Shown here: positions 1 to 7,254 of the stretch, piece after piece
Layout: every line of letters starts with the position of its first letter
Position numbering within the stretch: position 1 is the first letter of the stretch
Source of the DNA: Allobrachymonas sp.
GTDB lineage: Bacteria; Pseudomonadota; Gammaproteobacteria; Burkholderiales; Burkholderiaceae_C
Direction of reading: 5' to 3'
Length of the DNA: 16,544 nt
Assembly (NCBI GenBank): GCA_017996515.1
Contig: JAGOGU010000011.1
Span: 1 to 16,544 of the forward strand
Made by a program: the position numbers and the translations under genes
Notes under the pieces: generated by a model
The model's input: the letters and a program-made list of their open reading frames with translations, nothing else
Database searches by the model: none
Told to the model about the DNA's origin: nothing

Positions 1-1003
1 CCTGCACGGTGGCCTCATCCAACTGCTGATTGATCTGTACCGGCTGACCATACTTTTGCAGCATGACCTGAATCATGGCAATCTTCATGGGCTGCTCCAT
101 ACTGTTGAAGGTATTGCGCACATTGCCCACCACCACCGGGTCGGGCTGGGCGCCCGGAATGCTGCGCCAGTACGGTGTGTTGGTGGCCTTGCCCAACAAC
201 TCCAGCACGCTCAGATCCACCAGCGTGCGAATGGCAGAGTGCCGCCCTTGCAGGTATTTGCCTTCCAGCTTGAAGCCGAACGAGTCGCCATAAAAGCCCA
301 AGCTGGCATTGGTTTCCTTGCTGAAATTCCACACCTTCATGACGTTGGCCGCCTGCATCTGCGGCATCATCTGGTTGGTACTGAAATTGACCAGATTCAA
401 GTCCAACCCCAATGAAGACAGAATGGCCGTGCGCTTCCAGTCGGCTCCGGCATCGGTCTCGCCGCGCCCCTTGCCGAAATTGAGCGACAGATTGTTGGAT
501 CGCCCCGCGCCCGACAATGCCCGGTCAAACTCGGTCAACGCACCCGTAATCACGTAGTTGGGCATGGTCACACCAAACTGCGCGCCCATTTGCGCCTGTG
601 CCACCAAATAGTCCGGATAGAACGGGATATAGACCACATTCGGGCCAATGCGGTTGATGGCCGTGCGCACCATTTCGGTAATCTCGCCCGGTATCTCAGC
701 CCCTACCAGCGGGTGCGACAGATTGGTGGCATCGCGAATGTCGCGCGTTTGCACATAAATGGTCGGGTCGCCCTTCTTGTAGATTTGCAGCATCTGCCCG
801 AATCGCTGCAATGCCAACGAATAATCATTGAGGTTGGCTGCGGGCTTGAGCTTGCGTTGCTCGCTTTCGGCATACAGTTTTTGCGTATCGCTCACCGCTT
901 TGTCCATGCTGGCACAACCGCCCAATATGGCCAAAGCAGCCAGCAGGCCGGCTCGGAAAAGAAAAGTTTTTTTGCCAGGTTGAGAAATAGCCATTGCAGT
1001 CAT
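1..1003 (-). CDS. CsgG/HfaB-like outer-membrane secretion lipoprotein (partial, C-terminus off the window)
   Basis: Probable outer-membrane pore that exports the repeat proteins encoded upstream. 334 codons are visible; the frame stays open to the left edge. Start ATG at 1003, with a modest AAGAG seven bases upstream (in-frame ATG at 994 is an alternative). The N-terminus is a lipoprotein signal ending in the lipobox LGGC (lipidated Cys30, followed by Ala-Ser, so not an inner-membrane retention signal). The body follows CsgG in order: IYVQTRDIRDAT resembles CsgG's first strand, PNYVITGALTEFD resembles NIMVEGSIIGYE, LDLNLVNFSTNQM resembles NLRVVNVSTGEI, and KYLQGRHSAIRTLVDLSV resembles the C-terminal helix. 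After about residue 295 there is extra sequence (IAMIQVMLQKYGQPVQINQQ) that looks like the start of a peptidoglycan-binding repeat. Last gene of the visible operon. The family match is by eye; whether it is closer to CsgG or HfaB is not settled. Confidence 0.78.
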   Translation of the reverse strand, partial: MTAMAISQPGKKTFLFRAGLLAALAILGGCASMDKAVSDTQKLYAESEQRKLKPAANLNDYSLALQRFGQMLQIYKKGDPTIYVQTRDIRDATNLSHPLVGAEIPGEITEMVRTAINRIGPNVVYIPFYPDYLVAQAQMGAQFGVTMPNYVITGALTEFDRALSGAGRSNNLSLNFGKGRGETDAGADWKRTAILSSLGLDLNLVNFSTNQMMPQMQAANVMKVWNFSKETNASLGFYGDSFGFKLEGKYLQGRHSAIRTLVDLSVLELLGKATNTPYWRSIPGAQPDPVVVGNVRNTFNSMEQPMKIAMIQVMLQKYGQPVQINQQLDEATVQ

Positions 1004-1096
1004 GATTGAACTCTTTTAGTCGATTGTTTTTTATGCAGAGCCTGGAAACAGCGAGCGGCCTGCCTCCTGAGTACGCAGCACGCGCACAAAAGTCGC

Positions 1097-1534
1097 TTAT
1101 TGATTGATCACAGTGACGTTTTCCGGCCCCTCTCCATCTACATACAGAATCACGGTGCCATTCACATTGCCGTCAATTTGCGGACTGGCAATGCGCACAT
1201 CACCAGTGCTGCCTGTTTGCACATCGTTGTAATTGGTACGAATGACCATGTTCTGTCGGTTGCGCGGCAGGGCAATCGTGCCGTCGGCCTGCGTCAAATC
1301 TCGCGCATTCAGCACGGTGCTTTGACGGATGGCTTTGGCTACGCGTGTTTTGGCCGTCACTTTTGCCGAAACCTTGTCATGCAATTCGATATCGCCTTTT
1401 TGCGCGTCTTTGTAATTGGCCAAGGCCTCGTTGTAATTCACTATCTGCGCCTGCCCCAATACAGGGGATAAAGCACAGACAACGCCTACCCACATCCAAT
1501 GTCTGCGCATTGCCCAACAAGAGGGAAAAAACAT
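1097..1534 (-). CDS. Small secreted protein of unknown fold in the fibre operon (possible HfaA-like or accessory factor)
   Basis: 145 aa. The start at 1534 is chosen because a near-perfect AAGGAGG sits five bases before it; ATG 1537 is only two bases from that site, and ATG 1582 has no such site. The N-terminus (basic MRRHW, then VGVVCALSPVLGQAQ) is a Sec signal peptide cut near AQ-IVNYN. The mature part has a charged N-terminal half (KDAQKGDIELHDKVSAKVTAK) and a C-terminal half rich in N, T, V and alternating hydrophobics (NVNGTVILYVDGEG) that would suit beta structure. It lies 51 bases after the long repeat gene and 93 bases before the CsgG-like gene, the slot held by hfaA in the hfaABD arrangement. 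I do not recognise a named domain; it could be a minor subunit, nucleator or periplasmic adaptor. No lipobox. Confidence 0.72.
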   Translation of the reverse strand: MFFPSCWAMRRHWMWVGVVCALSPVLGQAQIVNYNEALANYKDAQKGDIELHDKVSAKVTAKTRVAKAIRQSTVLNARDLTQADGTIALPRNRQNMVIRTNYNDVQTGSTGDVRIASPQIDGNVNGTVILYVDGEGPENVTVINQ

Positions 1535-1585
1535 CATGACCTCCTTCACATCCGCTGTTTGGCCGTTCATGCAACGGCACATCGC

Positions 1586-3805
1586 TTAATGGGTGCCACC
1601 CACAATGACCGACTGGCTGATGACACCCGTCGCTGCGCCGCCTCCGCCAAGCGTGCTGCCAGCGGGCGCCGCCACCACCTGGTTGCCCACGATGGCAACC
1701 GTTCCGGAAATATTTCCTTTATTGATGACGGAGTTGGTGATGCCGCCCGTAGCAGCAGTCCCTTGGTTGCCTGAAATCAGCACCGTGCCATGCAGGTCGC
1801 CGTGATTGATGACCGAGTTGGTCGTACCACCGGCTGCGGCGGAACCCTGGTTACCGGCAATCACCACCTTGCCCCGCAGGCGGCCGCGGTTTTCAATGCT
1901 GTTGACCTTGCCATTCCCCGTTGTTGCGCCCACGTTACCCACCAAGGTAATCGTGCTTTGGTTGATTTCGCCGCTGTTTTTCACGCTATTGACCATGCCA
2001 CCATTCGTGGCACGAGCCAGATTGCCTGAGATCAGCACATTGCTGTTGCGCAGCTGCCCGGTGTTTGTGTTTTCAACGCTATTGGCCTGACCGCCCGAAC
2101 GCACACTGCCGGTGTTGCTCATCACCGTCAGTCGACTGGCATGGATTTCCCCATGGTTATCCACGCTGTTGACGCTCCCTTTTTCGACAACATCGCCCGT
2201 ATTGCCGCTCACCTGAATCCGGCTGCCGCCTTCGATGCGCCCGCCATTGCGGTTGTGCACACTGGCTGCCACTGCATCGCCACGGCCGGCATGGGCGCTC
2301 ATGCGGTTGTTTTGAATGGCAACATCTGCATTGTTGATGCGACCTTCATTCTGCAGACTGGAAACCAAAGCCGTTTTGCCATTTTCAGCCTGCGCACGGG
2401 TGGTGGTATTGCCAGCGATGCGCACACGGGCGTTATCCAGCCTGCCATCATTGCCAACTGCCACACTGTTGGCTGCCGCCAAGCCTTTGCTGGCCGAAAC
2501 ATTCGTGGCCTGATTGCGCACAATGCCAACCCGCGCATTGTTCATTTGCCCGTCCACTTGCAAGGCATTGGCCTGACTGGTTCCGACGTTGCGGCTCACC
2601 GCACGCCCCATCACCGTCGTTTCACTGCTTTTGCTGGAAATGTTGCTGGCTCGGTTGCTGTCCAACAAAACCGTGCCGCCATTCACCTTGCCGCGAGCGT
2701 TTACCGCCAGGGCATTGGCATTGACGCGGCCACCATCGGCCTGCACATCGGTAGCCGTATTGCCGCGCACGGCAACCGTTGCACGGTTGATTTCCGTGCC
2801 CTCATTGCCTTCCACATATACGCTATTGGCAGCCAGAATGCCGTTTTTGCTGCGACCACCACCCAACACCTCGTTGGTTGAGCCTTTGACGCTGACGTTG
2901 CTGGCGGTATTTTTTTGCAGGGTAATCGTTCCGCCCTGCACGCGCCCCTGGTTGTAAACCGCCACCGAGTTGGCAAATGCCGACCCGCCGGGCGCTTCAA
3001 CCTGCGTCGCCTGGTTGCCCGACACATTCACGCGCGCGCCGTTGCCGACCGTTCCATCTTTCACGGATACCGAGTTGGCCGCCGCCATGCTGCGTGCGTT
3101 GGTATTGGCCGCTCCCAACGCCACCGAGCCTTTTCCGCCATTCGCGCTCACACGGCTGGCGCGGTTATTGGCGCTTTGCACCGTGGCGTTATCCAGTTTG
3201 GATTGGCGTGCCAACACGCTATTGGCCAATGCAGACCCACCGCTGCTGTGCACCTGATCGGCCTGGTTGCCGGACACGATCGAACGGGTGTTTTTCACCT
3301 CTGTTTGCTCGAACGATTGGCTATTGGCCAAGCTGCGGCCTGTTTTATCGACCGACGCCACAGCGCCCAATGCAACATGGCCTTTACCACCCGTGGCGCT
3401 CACATTCTGGGCACGGTTGTCTGCATTCACCGCGCGGCTGCCTTGCATTTGGCCGCCGCTTGCCAGCACACTGTTGGCTGCGGCCGTCGAACCCACGCTG
3501 CTGATATTTCCTTGGCTGCGGTTGCCCTGTACCTGTACCTGGCTGTTGCGCATATCCTGATTGCGCAACGCCGCCGCATTGGCATGCGCTGAACCTGTCA
3601 GATCAATTTTCCCGACCACGTTGGCACCAACACCACCGCTGGCGCCTTTTGTTTCTACCTTGCCACTTTGCTTGTTACCGGTGACACGGATTTTGCTATT
3701 GCCATTCAGGCTGGTTTGCGCATGCACGCCAGAAGCGGATAGCGCCCCCAAGGCCACTACACATGCAAACGCTATGGGACGAAAAGAAAACTGCAACAGC
3801 TCCAT
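1586..3805 (-). CDS. Large secreted repeat protein, putative fibre/adhesin subunit (amyloid-like or beta-solenoid)
   Basis: 739 aa. Start at ATG 3805, with AGGAG in a purine-rich run a few bases upstream; an in-frame ATG 45 bases further upstream lacks a site. Residues 1-30 form a Sec signal peptide ending GVHAQ. The remainder is about 19 degenerate repeats, each with a hydrophobic-x-G-N-x-[AT] element and, in most, an A-N-S-V element. The last three are exactly 28 aa apart; the earlier ones average 35-45 aa. The mature chain has no Cys or Trp, two Tyr, two Phe and two Pro that I can find, and is dominated by N, G, S, A, V and T. This composition fits an exported amyloid-like fibre or beta-helical adhesin. 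There is no LPXTG, autotransporter barrel or type I secretion tail, so export through the CsgG-like pore is the natural inference. Holdfast protein HfaD is the nearest analogue I know in layout; homology is untested. Confidence 0.82.
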   Translation of the reverse strand: MELLQFSFRPIAFACVVALGALSASGVHAQTSLNGNSKIRVTGNKQSGKVETKGASGGVGANVVGKIDLTGSAHANAAALRNQDMRNSQVQVQGNRSQGNISSVGSTAAANSVLASGGQMQGSRAVNADNRAQNVSATGGKGHVALGAVASVDKTGRSLANSQSFEQTEVKNTRSIVSGNQADQVHSSGGSALANSVLARQSKLDNATVQSANNRASRVSANGGKGSVALGAANTNARSMAAANSVSVKDGTVGNGARVNVSGNQATQVEAPGGSAFANSVAVYNQGRVQGGTITLQKNTASNVSVKGSTNEVLGGGRSKNGILAANSVYVEGNEGTEINRATVAVRGNTATDVQADGGRVNANALAVNARGKVNGGTVLLDSNRASNISSKSSETTVMGRAVSRNVGTSQANALQVDGQMNNARVGIVRNQATNVSASKGLAAANSVAVGNDGRLDNARVRIAGNTTTRAQAENGKTALVSSLQNEGRINNADVAIQNNRMSAHAGRGDAVAASVHNRNGGRIEGGSRIQVSGNTGDVVEKGSVNSVDNHGEIHASRLTVMSNTGSVRSGGQANSVENTNTGQLRNSNVLISGNLARATNGGMVNSVKNSGEINQSTITLVGNVGATTGNGKVNSIENRGRLRGKVVIAGNQGSAAAGGTTNSVINHGDLHGTVLISGNQGTAATGGITNSVINKGNISGTVAIVGNQVVAAPAGSTLGGGGAATGVISQSVIVGGTH
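1682..1933 (-). repeat. Three regular 28-aa (84-bp) C-terminal repeats in the large fibre protein
   Basis: Residues 625-708 are three consecutive units of exactly 28 residues, each ending in an [I]-[AVS]-G-N step and carrying NS[VI]-x-N-x-G near the middle (NSIENRG, NSVINHG, NSVINKG). A fourth unit just before them is 29 residues. The DNA copies differ at many positions, so this is an old protein repeat and not a recent DNA duplication. Confidence 0.85.
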
Positions 3806-3892
3806 ACCCTCTCCTCGTGGAAGCCAGAAGAAAAGAGGCGGCGAACGCATTCCATCAAGAAAAGTGCCCGCAGCCTCTCCGCTCTATTTGCG

Positions 3893-3921
3893 GCAAGGAC
3901 CTTCAAGCACGAAGGCCTTGC
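3893..3921 (-). promoter_or_regulatory. Intercistronic stem-loop between the two fibre genes
   Basis: An 11-bp inverted repeat (GCAAGGCCTTC with GAAGGTCCTTGC in the transcript sense, one bulged T) encloses a 6-base loop. It lies 18 bases after the stop of the 119-aa gene and 88 bases before the start of the 739-aa gene. No T-run follows in the transcription direction, so it is not a classical Rho-independent terminator. A 3'-protecting hairpin that lets the first gene be expressed more than the distal genes is the likely role (inference). Confidence 0.6.
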
Positions 3922-3939
3922 TCACAAGTCAGGCACCAA

Positions 3940-4299
3940 TTAATGGATTTGCACGCTGTTCACGTTGGCCTGACCGCCAATGGCGTTCACTTCCTCGGAG
4001 CTGTTGTCCATTACATTGATCCGGCTATCGCTCACTTTGGAGTTGCTGATCTGCACAGAGTTGACGTTGGCCTGACCAGACATATTGGCACTGACAGGGC
4101 CGGCACCCAGCGAGCCGCCACCAACCGTTACCTTGCCGGACTTGTTGCCCATGACATTGATGGTGCTGTTCTTCACTTCAGAACCGCTGGCACCTTTGAC
4201 ACTGCCAATACCAGGGATATCAATGCTGCCAGACTGGGCAAAAGCGTTGGCAGAGAAAACGAGCGTCAAAACACCAGCGATGGTTGCAATCTTCTTCAT
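3940..4299 (-). CDS. Small secreted repeat protein, putative major or nucleating fibre subunit
   Basis: 119 aa, first gene of the operon. ATG 4299 is preferred over TTG 4305 because GAGAGGAG lies at proper spacing before it. Residues 1-21 (MKKIATIAGVLTLVFSANAFA) are a textbook Sec signal peptide cut before QSGS. The mature ~98 residues contain no aromatic residue and no Cys and are rich in N, S, G and V. Two copies of the unit S-x-I-N-V-M-[GD]-N-x-S are present, and GQANVNSVQI occurs twice, the second copy ending the protein, so the chain stops mid-repeat. The same GN and NSV elements recur about 19 times in the 739-aa neighbour, so the two belong to one repeat family. Size and position recall CsgA/CsgB or HfaA, but the spacing is not the curlin S-x5-QxGxNxA repeat. 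Confidence 0.78.
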   Translation of the reverse strand: MKKIATIAGVLTLVFSANAFAQSGSIDIPGIGSVKGASGSEVKNSTINVMGNKSGKVTVGGGSLGAGPVSANMSGQANVNSVQISNSKVSDSRINVMDNSSEEVNAIGGQANVNSVQIH

Positions 4300-4395
4300 A
4301 GTCAAACTCCTCTCTCAGAAAGATTGAAAACATGCGGCCCGATGAAGGCCACAGCGTCACCTTATCGGCATCACGTCCTCTTTTGCACGCCTTCA

Positions 4396-4434
4396 GCAGT
4401 AAACCCATGTAAACCAAGTAAAGCCATACAAACC
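4396..4434 (-). promoter_or_regulatory. Four phased direct repeats upstream of the fibre operon (candidate operator)
   Basis: Plus-strand units GCAGTAAACC, CATGTAAACC, AAGTAAAGCC and ATACAAACC follow one another with no gap, their CC ends spaced 10, 10 and 9 bases apart, which is one DNA turn each. They lie 97-135 bases upstream of the first fibre gene. Direct repeats at helical spacing are typical of OmpR/PhoB-type or LuxR-type activators. No matching regulator is encoded in the window and I see no convincing -35/-10 pair next to them, so the function is inferred. Confidence 0.5.
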
Positions 4435-4446
4435 GATCTTCCCAAG

Positions 4447-4474
4447 GGCGCAGTCGAAAGATTTTTTCTGCGCC
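4447..4474. other. Inverted repeat in the alr / fibre-operon divergent region
   Basis: GGCGCAG and CTGCGCC face each other across 14 bases that include a weaker GAAA/TTTT pairing. No T-run follows on either strand and no gene reads into it, so it is not a terminator. It could be a regulator site or a leader hairpin; nothing decides between them. Confidence 0.35.
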
Positions 4475-4615
4475 ATTAACATCCGCTTGAATCTCGTTGC
4501 CCTCCTGACTGTTGCCTGAATGCTTTTGCGCGCAGCTTTTTGGCAAATCCGGACAACGGCGGCGCCTGCCGCAATGCGAGACAATATCCGCATCGTTTTT
4601 TCTGTACCATCCACC

Positions 4616-5725
4616 ATGCCCCGCCCCATCCACGCCCTCATCCACACCGCCGCGCTGCGGCACAATCTGCAGCGCTGCCGCCAAGCTGCAGGCGGTGCGC
4701 GCGTGTGGGCGGTTGTCAAAGCCAATGCCTACGGGCACGGCATGGCCCGTGTGTACGAGGCTCTGCAGGGTGCTGACGGCTTTGCCTTGCTGGACTTGCA
4801 CGAGGCGCAACTGCTGCGCGATCTGGGCTGGCGCGGCCCCATTTTGTTGCTGGAAGGCGTGTTCGAACCGCGCGATCTGGAGCTGTGCTCGCGGCTGAAC
4901 ATCTGGCATGCCGTACACAGCGACGAGCAGCTGGCCATGCTGGCCGCCCACAAAACCTTGCAACCGCACACGGTCTTTCTGAAAATCAACACCGGCATGA
5001 ACCGCCTGGGCTTTGCGCCCCACCGCGCCCGTGCCGTATGGACGCGCCTGCAAGCCATGCCGCAAGTGGAAGACATTGGCTGGATGACCCACTTCGCCAC
5101 CGCCGATGTGGCTGAACCCGGCTTGCACAGCGCCTGGCAAAGTTTCATCCACACCACGGCCGAATTGCCCGGGCTGCGCAGCGCCTGCAACAGCGCCGCT
5201 CTGCTGCGCCACCCGCAGATTGCCGCGCAAACCGATTGGGTACGCCCCGGCATTGCACTGTATGGCAGCAGCCCCGATGCACCTGAACACGACATCGCGC
5301 ATTGGAATTTGCAGTCCACCATGAGCCTGCGCAGCCGCATCATCGCCGTGCAAGACCTGCTGCCCGGCCAAAGCATAGGCTACGGCGCAACCTTTACCCC
5401 CGACCGACCGCTACGCATCGGCATCGTGGCTTGCGGCTATGCCGACGGCTACCCGCGCATCTGCCCAACCGGCACGCCCGTTTTGGTGGATGGCCAACGC
5501 AGCCGTACGCTGGGCCGCGTCAGCATGGACATGCTCGCCGTTGACCTCAGCGCCAACCCGGCCCTGCCTGACTGGCAGCCGGGCCACGGCAGCGAAGTGA
5601 CCCTGTGGGGCACCGCCAGCAACGGCGCTGTTTTGTCTATTGATGAAGTGGCCGCTGCCGCAGGCACCCTGGGCTACGAGTTGATGTGCGCCCTGGCTGC
5701 CCGCGTGCCCGTACAAACCGATTGA
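4616..5725 (+). CDS. alr: Alanine racemase
   Basis: 369 aa. A PLP enzyme of fold type III that interconverts L- and D-alanine in the cytosol and feeds D-Ala-D-Ala synthesis for peptidoglycan. The PLP lysine is K35 in [12 protein letters not shown]. The catalytic tyrosine is Y256 in SIGYGATF. The C-terminal domain carries [10 protein letters not shown] and GRVSMDM (residues 301-306). Length matches the family (about 360). The start is set at ATG 4616 ([10 protein letters not shown]) because the family begins just before this point; upstream in-frame ATGs would add residues not usual for Alr. There is no Shine-Dalgarno, but a TACCAT box ends five bases before the ATG, so a leaderless message is possible. 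It is divergent from the fibre operon and is followed 44 bases later by a nucleotidase gene. Alr versus the catabolic DadX cannot be separated by sequence alone; no dadA is adjacent. Confidence 0.95.
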   Translation: MPRPIHALIHTAALRHNLQRCRQAAGGARVWAVVKANAYGHGMARVYEALQGADGFALLDLHEAQLLRDLGWRGPILLLEGVFEPRDLELCSRLNIWHAVHSDEQLAMLAAHKTLQPHTVFLKINTGMNRLGFAPHRARAVWTRLQAMPQVEDIGWMTHFATADVAEPGLHSAWQSFIHTTAELPGLRSACNSAALLRHPQIAAQTDWVRPGIALYGSSPDAPEHDIAHWNLQSTMSLRSRIIAVQDLLPGQSIGYGATFTPDRPLRIGIVACGYADGYPRICPTGTPVLVDGQRSRTLGRVSMDMLAVDLSANPALPDWQPGHGSEVTLWGTASNGAVLSIDEVAAAAGTLGYELMCALAARVPVQTD

Positions 5726-5769
5726 CCCATTGATCGATTCACCCAGACCGATTCAACACGGAATATCCC

Positions 5770-6687
5770 ATGCCCGCCTCACTGGACAATCTGCTGGTCG
5801 TTGCGCTCTCTTCGCGGGCGCTGTTCAATTTCGAAGAAGAAAACCGCGTGTTCGAAGAGCAAAACGACCGCGCCTACATGCAATTGCAACTGGATCGGCT
5901 GGAGCAAGCCGCCCAACCTGGTGTGGCTTTTCCGCTGGTGAAAAAACTGCTGGCTTTCAATGCAGACGGCAAACAGCGGGTAGAAGTCGTCATCCTCTCG
6001 CGCAACGACCCTGTTTCTGGCCTGCGCGTGTTTCGCTCGGCAGAAGAACGCGGGCTGAAAGTGGAACGCGGCGTGTTCACGCGCGGCCGTTCGCCCTACA
6101 AATTCCTCACGCCATTGGGTGCCCACCTTTTTCTGTCGGCCAATGCCGATGATGTGCGCAAGGCGCTGCAAGCCAACTTCCCTGCCGCGCAGGTGTTTGC
6201 CCACTCGCATATCGATACTGACCGCCACGCCGACGAATTGCGCATTGCCTTTGACGGCGACGCCGTGCTGTTCTCGGACGAAGCCGAGCGCGTGTACCAC
6301 GACCACGGTCTGCATGAATTTCAGGCGCATGAACGCACCCACGCCACGCGCCCCTTGCCGCCCGGCCCGTTCAAGCCTTTGCTCGAAGCCTTGCAGCGCC
6401 TGCAAAGCATGAGCGACAAGCAAGTGCCGGTACGGCTGCGCACGGCGCTGGTGACGGCGCGCAGCGCCCCCGCGCACGAGCGCGCCATCCGCACCCTGAT
6501 GGACTGGGGCGTTTCCGTGGATGAAGCCATGTTTCTGGGAGGGCTGGAAAAAGGCCCGTTTCTGGACGAGTTTGAGCCCGACTTCTTTTTCGACGACCAA
6601 ACCGGCCATTGCGAATCAGCCGCACGCGCAGGCCCTGCCGGCCATGTCATCAACGGCGTGCGCAACCACAATCCGCAAGCCGACTGA
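5770..6687 (+). CDS. Cytosolic 5'-nucleotidase, NT5C1 type
   Basis: 305 aa. It hydrolyses 5'-nucleotides such as AMP or IMP to nucleoside and phosphate; the substrate here is not known. It matches the vertebrate NT5C1A/bacterial family closely: N-terminal VVALSSRALFNFEEE, SPYKFLTPLGAHLFLSAN, then the HAD motif I AFDGDAVLFSDEAER (D162 and D164), LVTARSA (T229), and motif IV FFFDDQ (D275, D276). The end is about where the family ends. Start ATG 5770 is 44 bases after alr, with only a weak GGA upstream, so it may be co-transcribed with alr. No signal peptide, so it is cytosolic, unlike UshA-type periplasmic nucleotidases. Confidence 0.92.
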   Translation: MPASLDNLLVVALSSRALFNFEEENRVFEEQNDRAYMQLQLDRLEQAAQPGVAFPLVKKLLAFNADGKQRVEVVILSRNDPVSGLRVFRSAEERGLKVERGVFTRGRSPYKFLTPLGAHLFLSANADDVRKALQANFPAAQVFAHSHIDTDRHADELRIAFDGDAVLFSDEAERVYHDHGLHEFQAHERTHATRPLPPGPFKPLLEALQRLQSMSDKQVPVRLRTALVTARSAPAHERAIRTLMDWGVSVDEAMFLGGLEKGPFLDEFEPDFFFDDQTGHCESAARAGPAGHVINGVRNHNPQAD

Positions 6688-6829
6688 CACACTCTGGCCC
6701 ACATCGCCATTTGAAGCGGAATGTAAAAATTCTCTGCACACCGTTTGCCTCCGTGCTATTCAGGCACAATGCTTCGCCTGAGAGGCCGTTCAGAGTCTTT
6801 GCCCTTTTCCATCTGCCCCCAGTAGTACC
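6688..6829 (+). other. Gap between the nucleotidase and the ArsR-type regulator
   Basis: 142 bases with no supported coding sequence. No intrinsic terminator follows the nucleotidase, and I could not see a clear palindromic operator of the ATTC-N8-GAAT kind expected for BigR-like repressors. Confidence 0.4.
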
Positions 6830-7159
6830 ATGCCTGACGACGCTCAACCCATCGAACTGCCCCTTCTTCTCGACGCTGCGCGCCAAGCCAATGGACTGCT
6901 GCGTGCGCTCGCCAACGAAAACCGCCTGCTGCTGATGTGCCAATTGAGCCAGGGGGAACGCTCGGTTGGCGAGCTGGAAGCCCTGCTGGGCATTCGCCAG
7001 CCCACCCTGTCACAGCAACTGGGCATCTTGCGTGAAGAAAAGCTGGTCACCACCCGCCGCGCAGGCAAGCAGATTTTTTATCGAGTCAGCAACGAAGATG
7101 CCCTGCAGGTTCTGCAAACGCTGTATCGGCTGTATTGCCCTGTGCCCAAAAAACTCTGA
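6830..7159 (+). CDS. ArsR/SmtB-family regulator, persulfide-sensor type (BigR/SqrR/YgaV-like)
   Basis: 109 aa winged helix-turn-helix repressor. Helices run LLRALANENRLLLMCQL, then SVGELEALLGI, then the recognition helix RQPTLSQQLGILREEKLV and the wing TRRAGKQIFYRV. The ELCVCDL metal site of ArsR/SmtB is absent: that position reads SVGELEAL. Instead there are only two cysteines, C37 and C103, 66 residues apart, the same spacing as the redox pair of SqrR (C41/C107), BigR (C42/C108) and YgaV (C33/C99). That suggests sensing of persulfides or other reactive sulfur by a C37-C103 polysulfide link. No sulfide oxidation gene (sqr, blh) is adjacent; the target genes are unknown. No clear Shine-Dalgarno precedes ATG 6830. 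Confidence 0.88.
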   Translation: MPDDAQPIELPLLLDAARQANGLLRALANENRLLLMCQLSQGERSVGELEALLGIRQPTLSQQLGILREEKLVTTRRAGKQIFYRVSNEDALQVLQTLYRLYCPVPKKL

Positions 7160-7254
7160 GTTTCTCCCGATCAGAGCAAACGCGATTATCAAACCTTCAC
7201 GTCGAACACCTCCACACCGAGCTTTGCCCTTCATCCTGGTAGCTGCACCCCCTG

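Larger units (their letters stand above)
4300..4615. other. 316-bp divergent intergenic region
   Basis: It separates the leftward fibre operon from rightward alr. It holds the phased direct repeats (4396-4434), the inverted repeat (4447-4474) and a TACCAT -10-like box (4605-4610) five bases before the alr start. No coding sequence with a supported start was seen. It must carry promoters for both directions. Confidence 0.6.

Noticed and set aside
2141..2881. Long open frames on the plus strand (for example 246 codons) opposite the large fibre gene
   Set aside because: They are low-complexity complements of the repeat gene, have no ribosome site and no family resemblance, while the minus strand has a signal peptide and orderly repeats.
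1586..3805. CRISPR-like array, because of repeated GGTTGCC-type words on the plus strand
   Set aside because: The words come from codons for the repeated G-N motif, spacing varies and there are no identical direct repeats with unique spacers.
3940..4299. True curlin (CsgA) repeats in the small protein
   Set aside because: The curlin S-x5-Q-x-G-x-N-x-A-x3-Q pattern is absent; only composition and size are alike.
4220..5371. 383-codon open frame on the minus strand opposite alr and running into the fibre operon leader
   Set aside because: It overlaps alr, which is certain, and its translation resembles no family.
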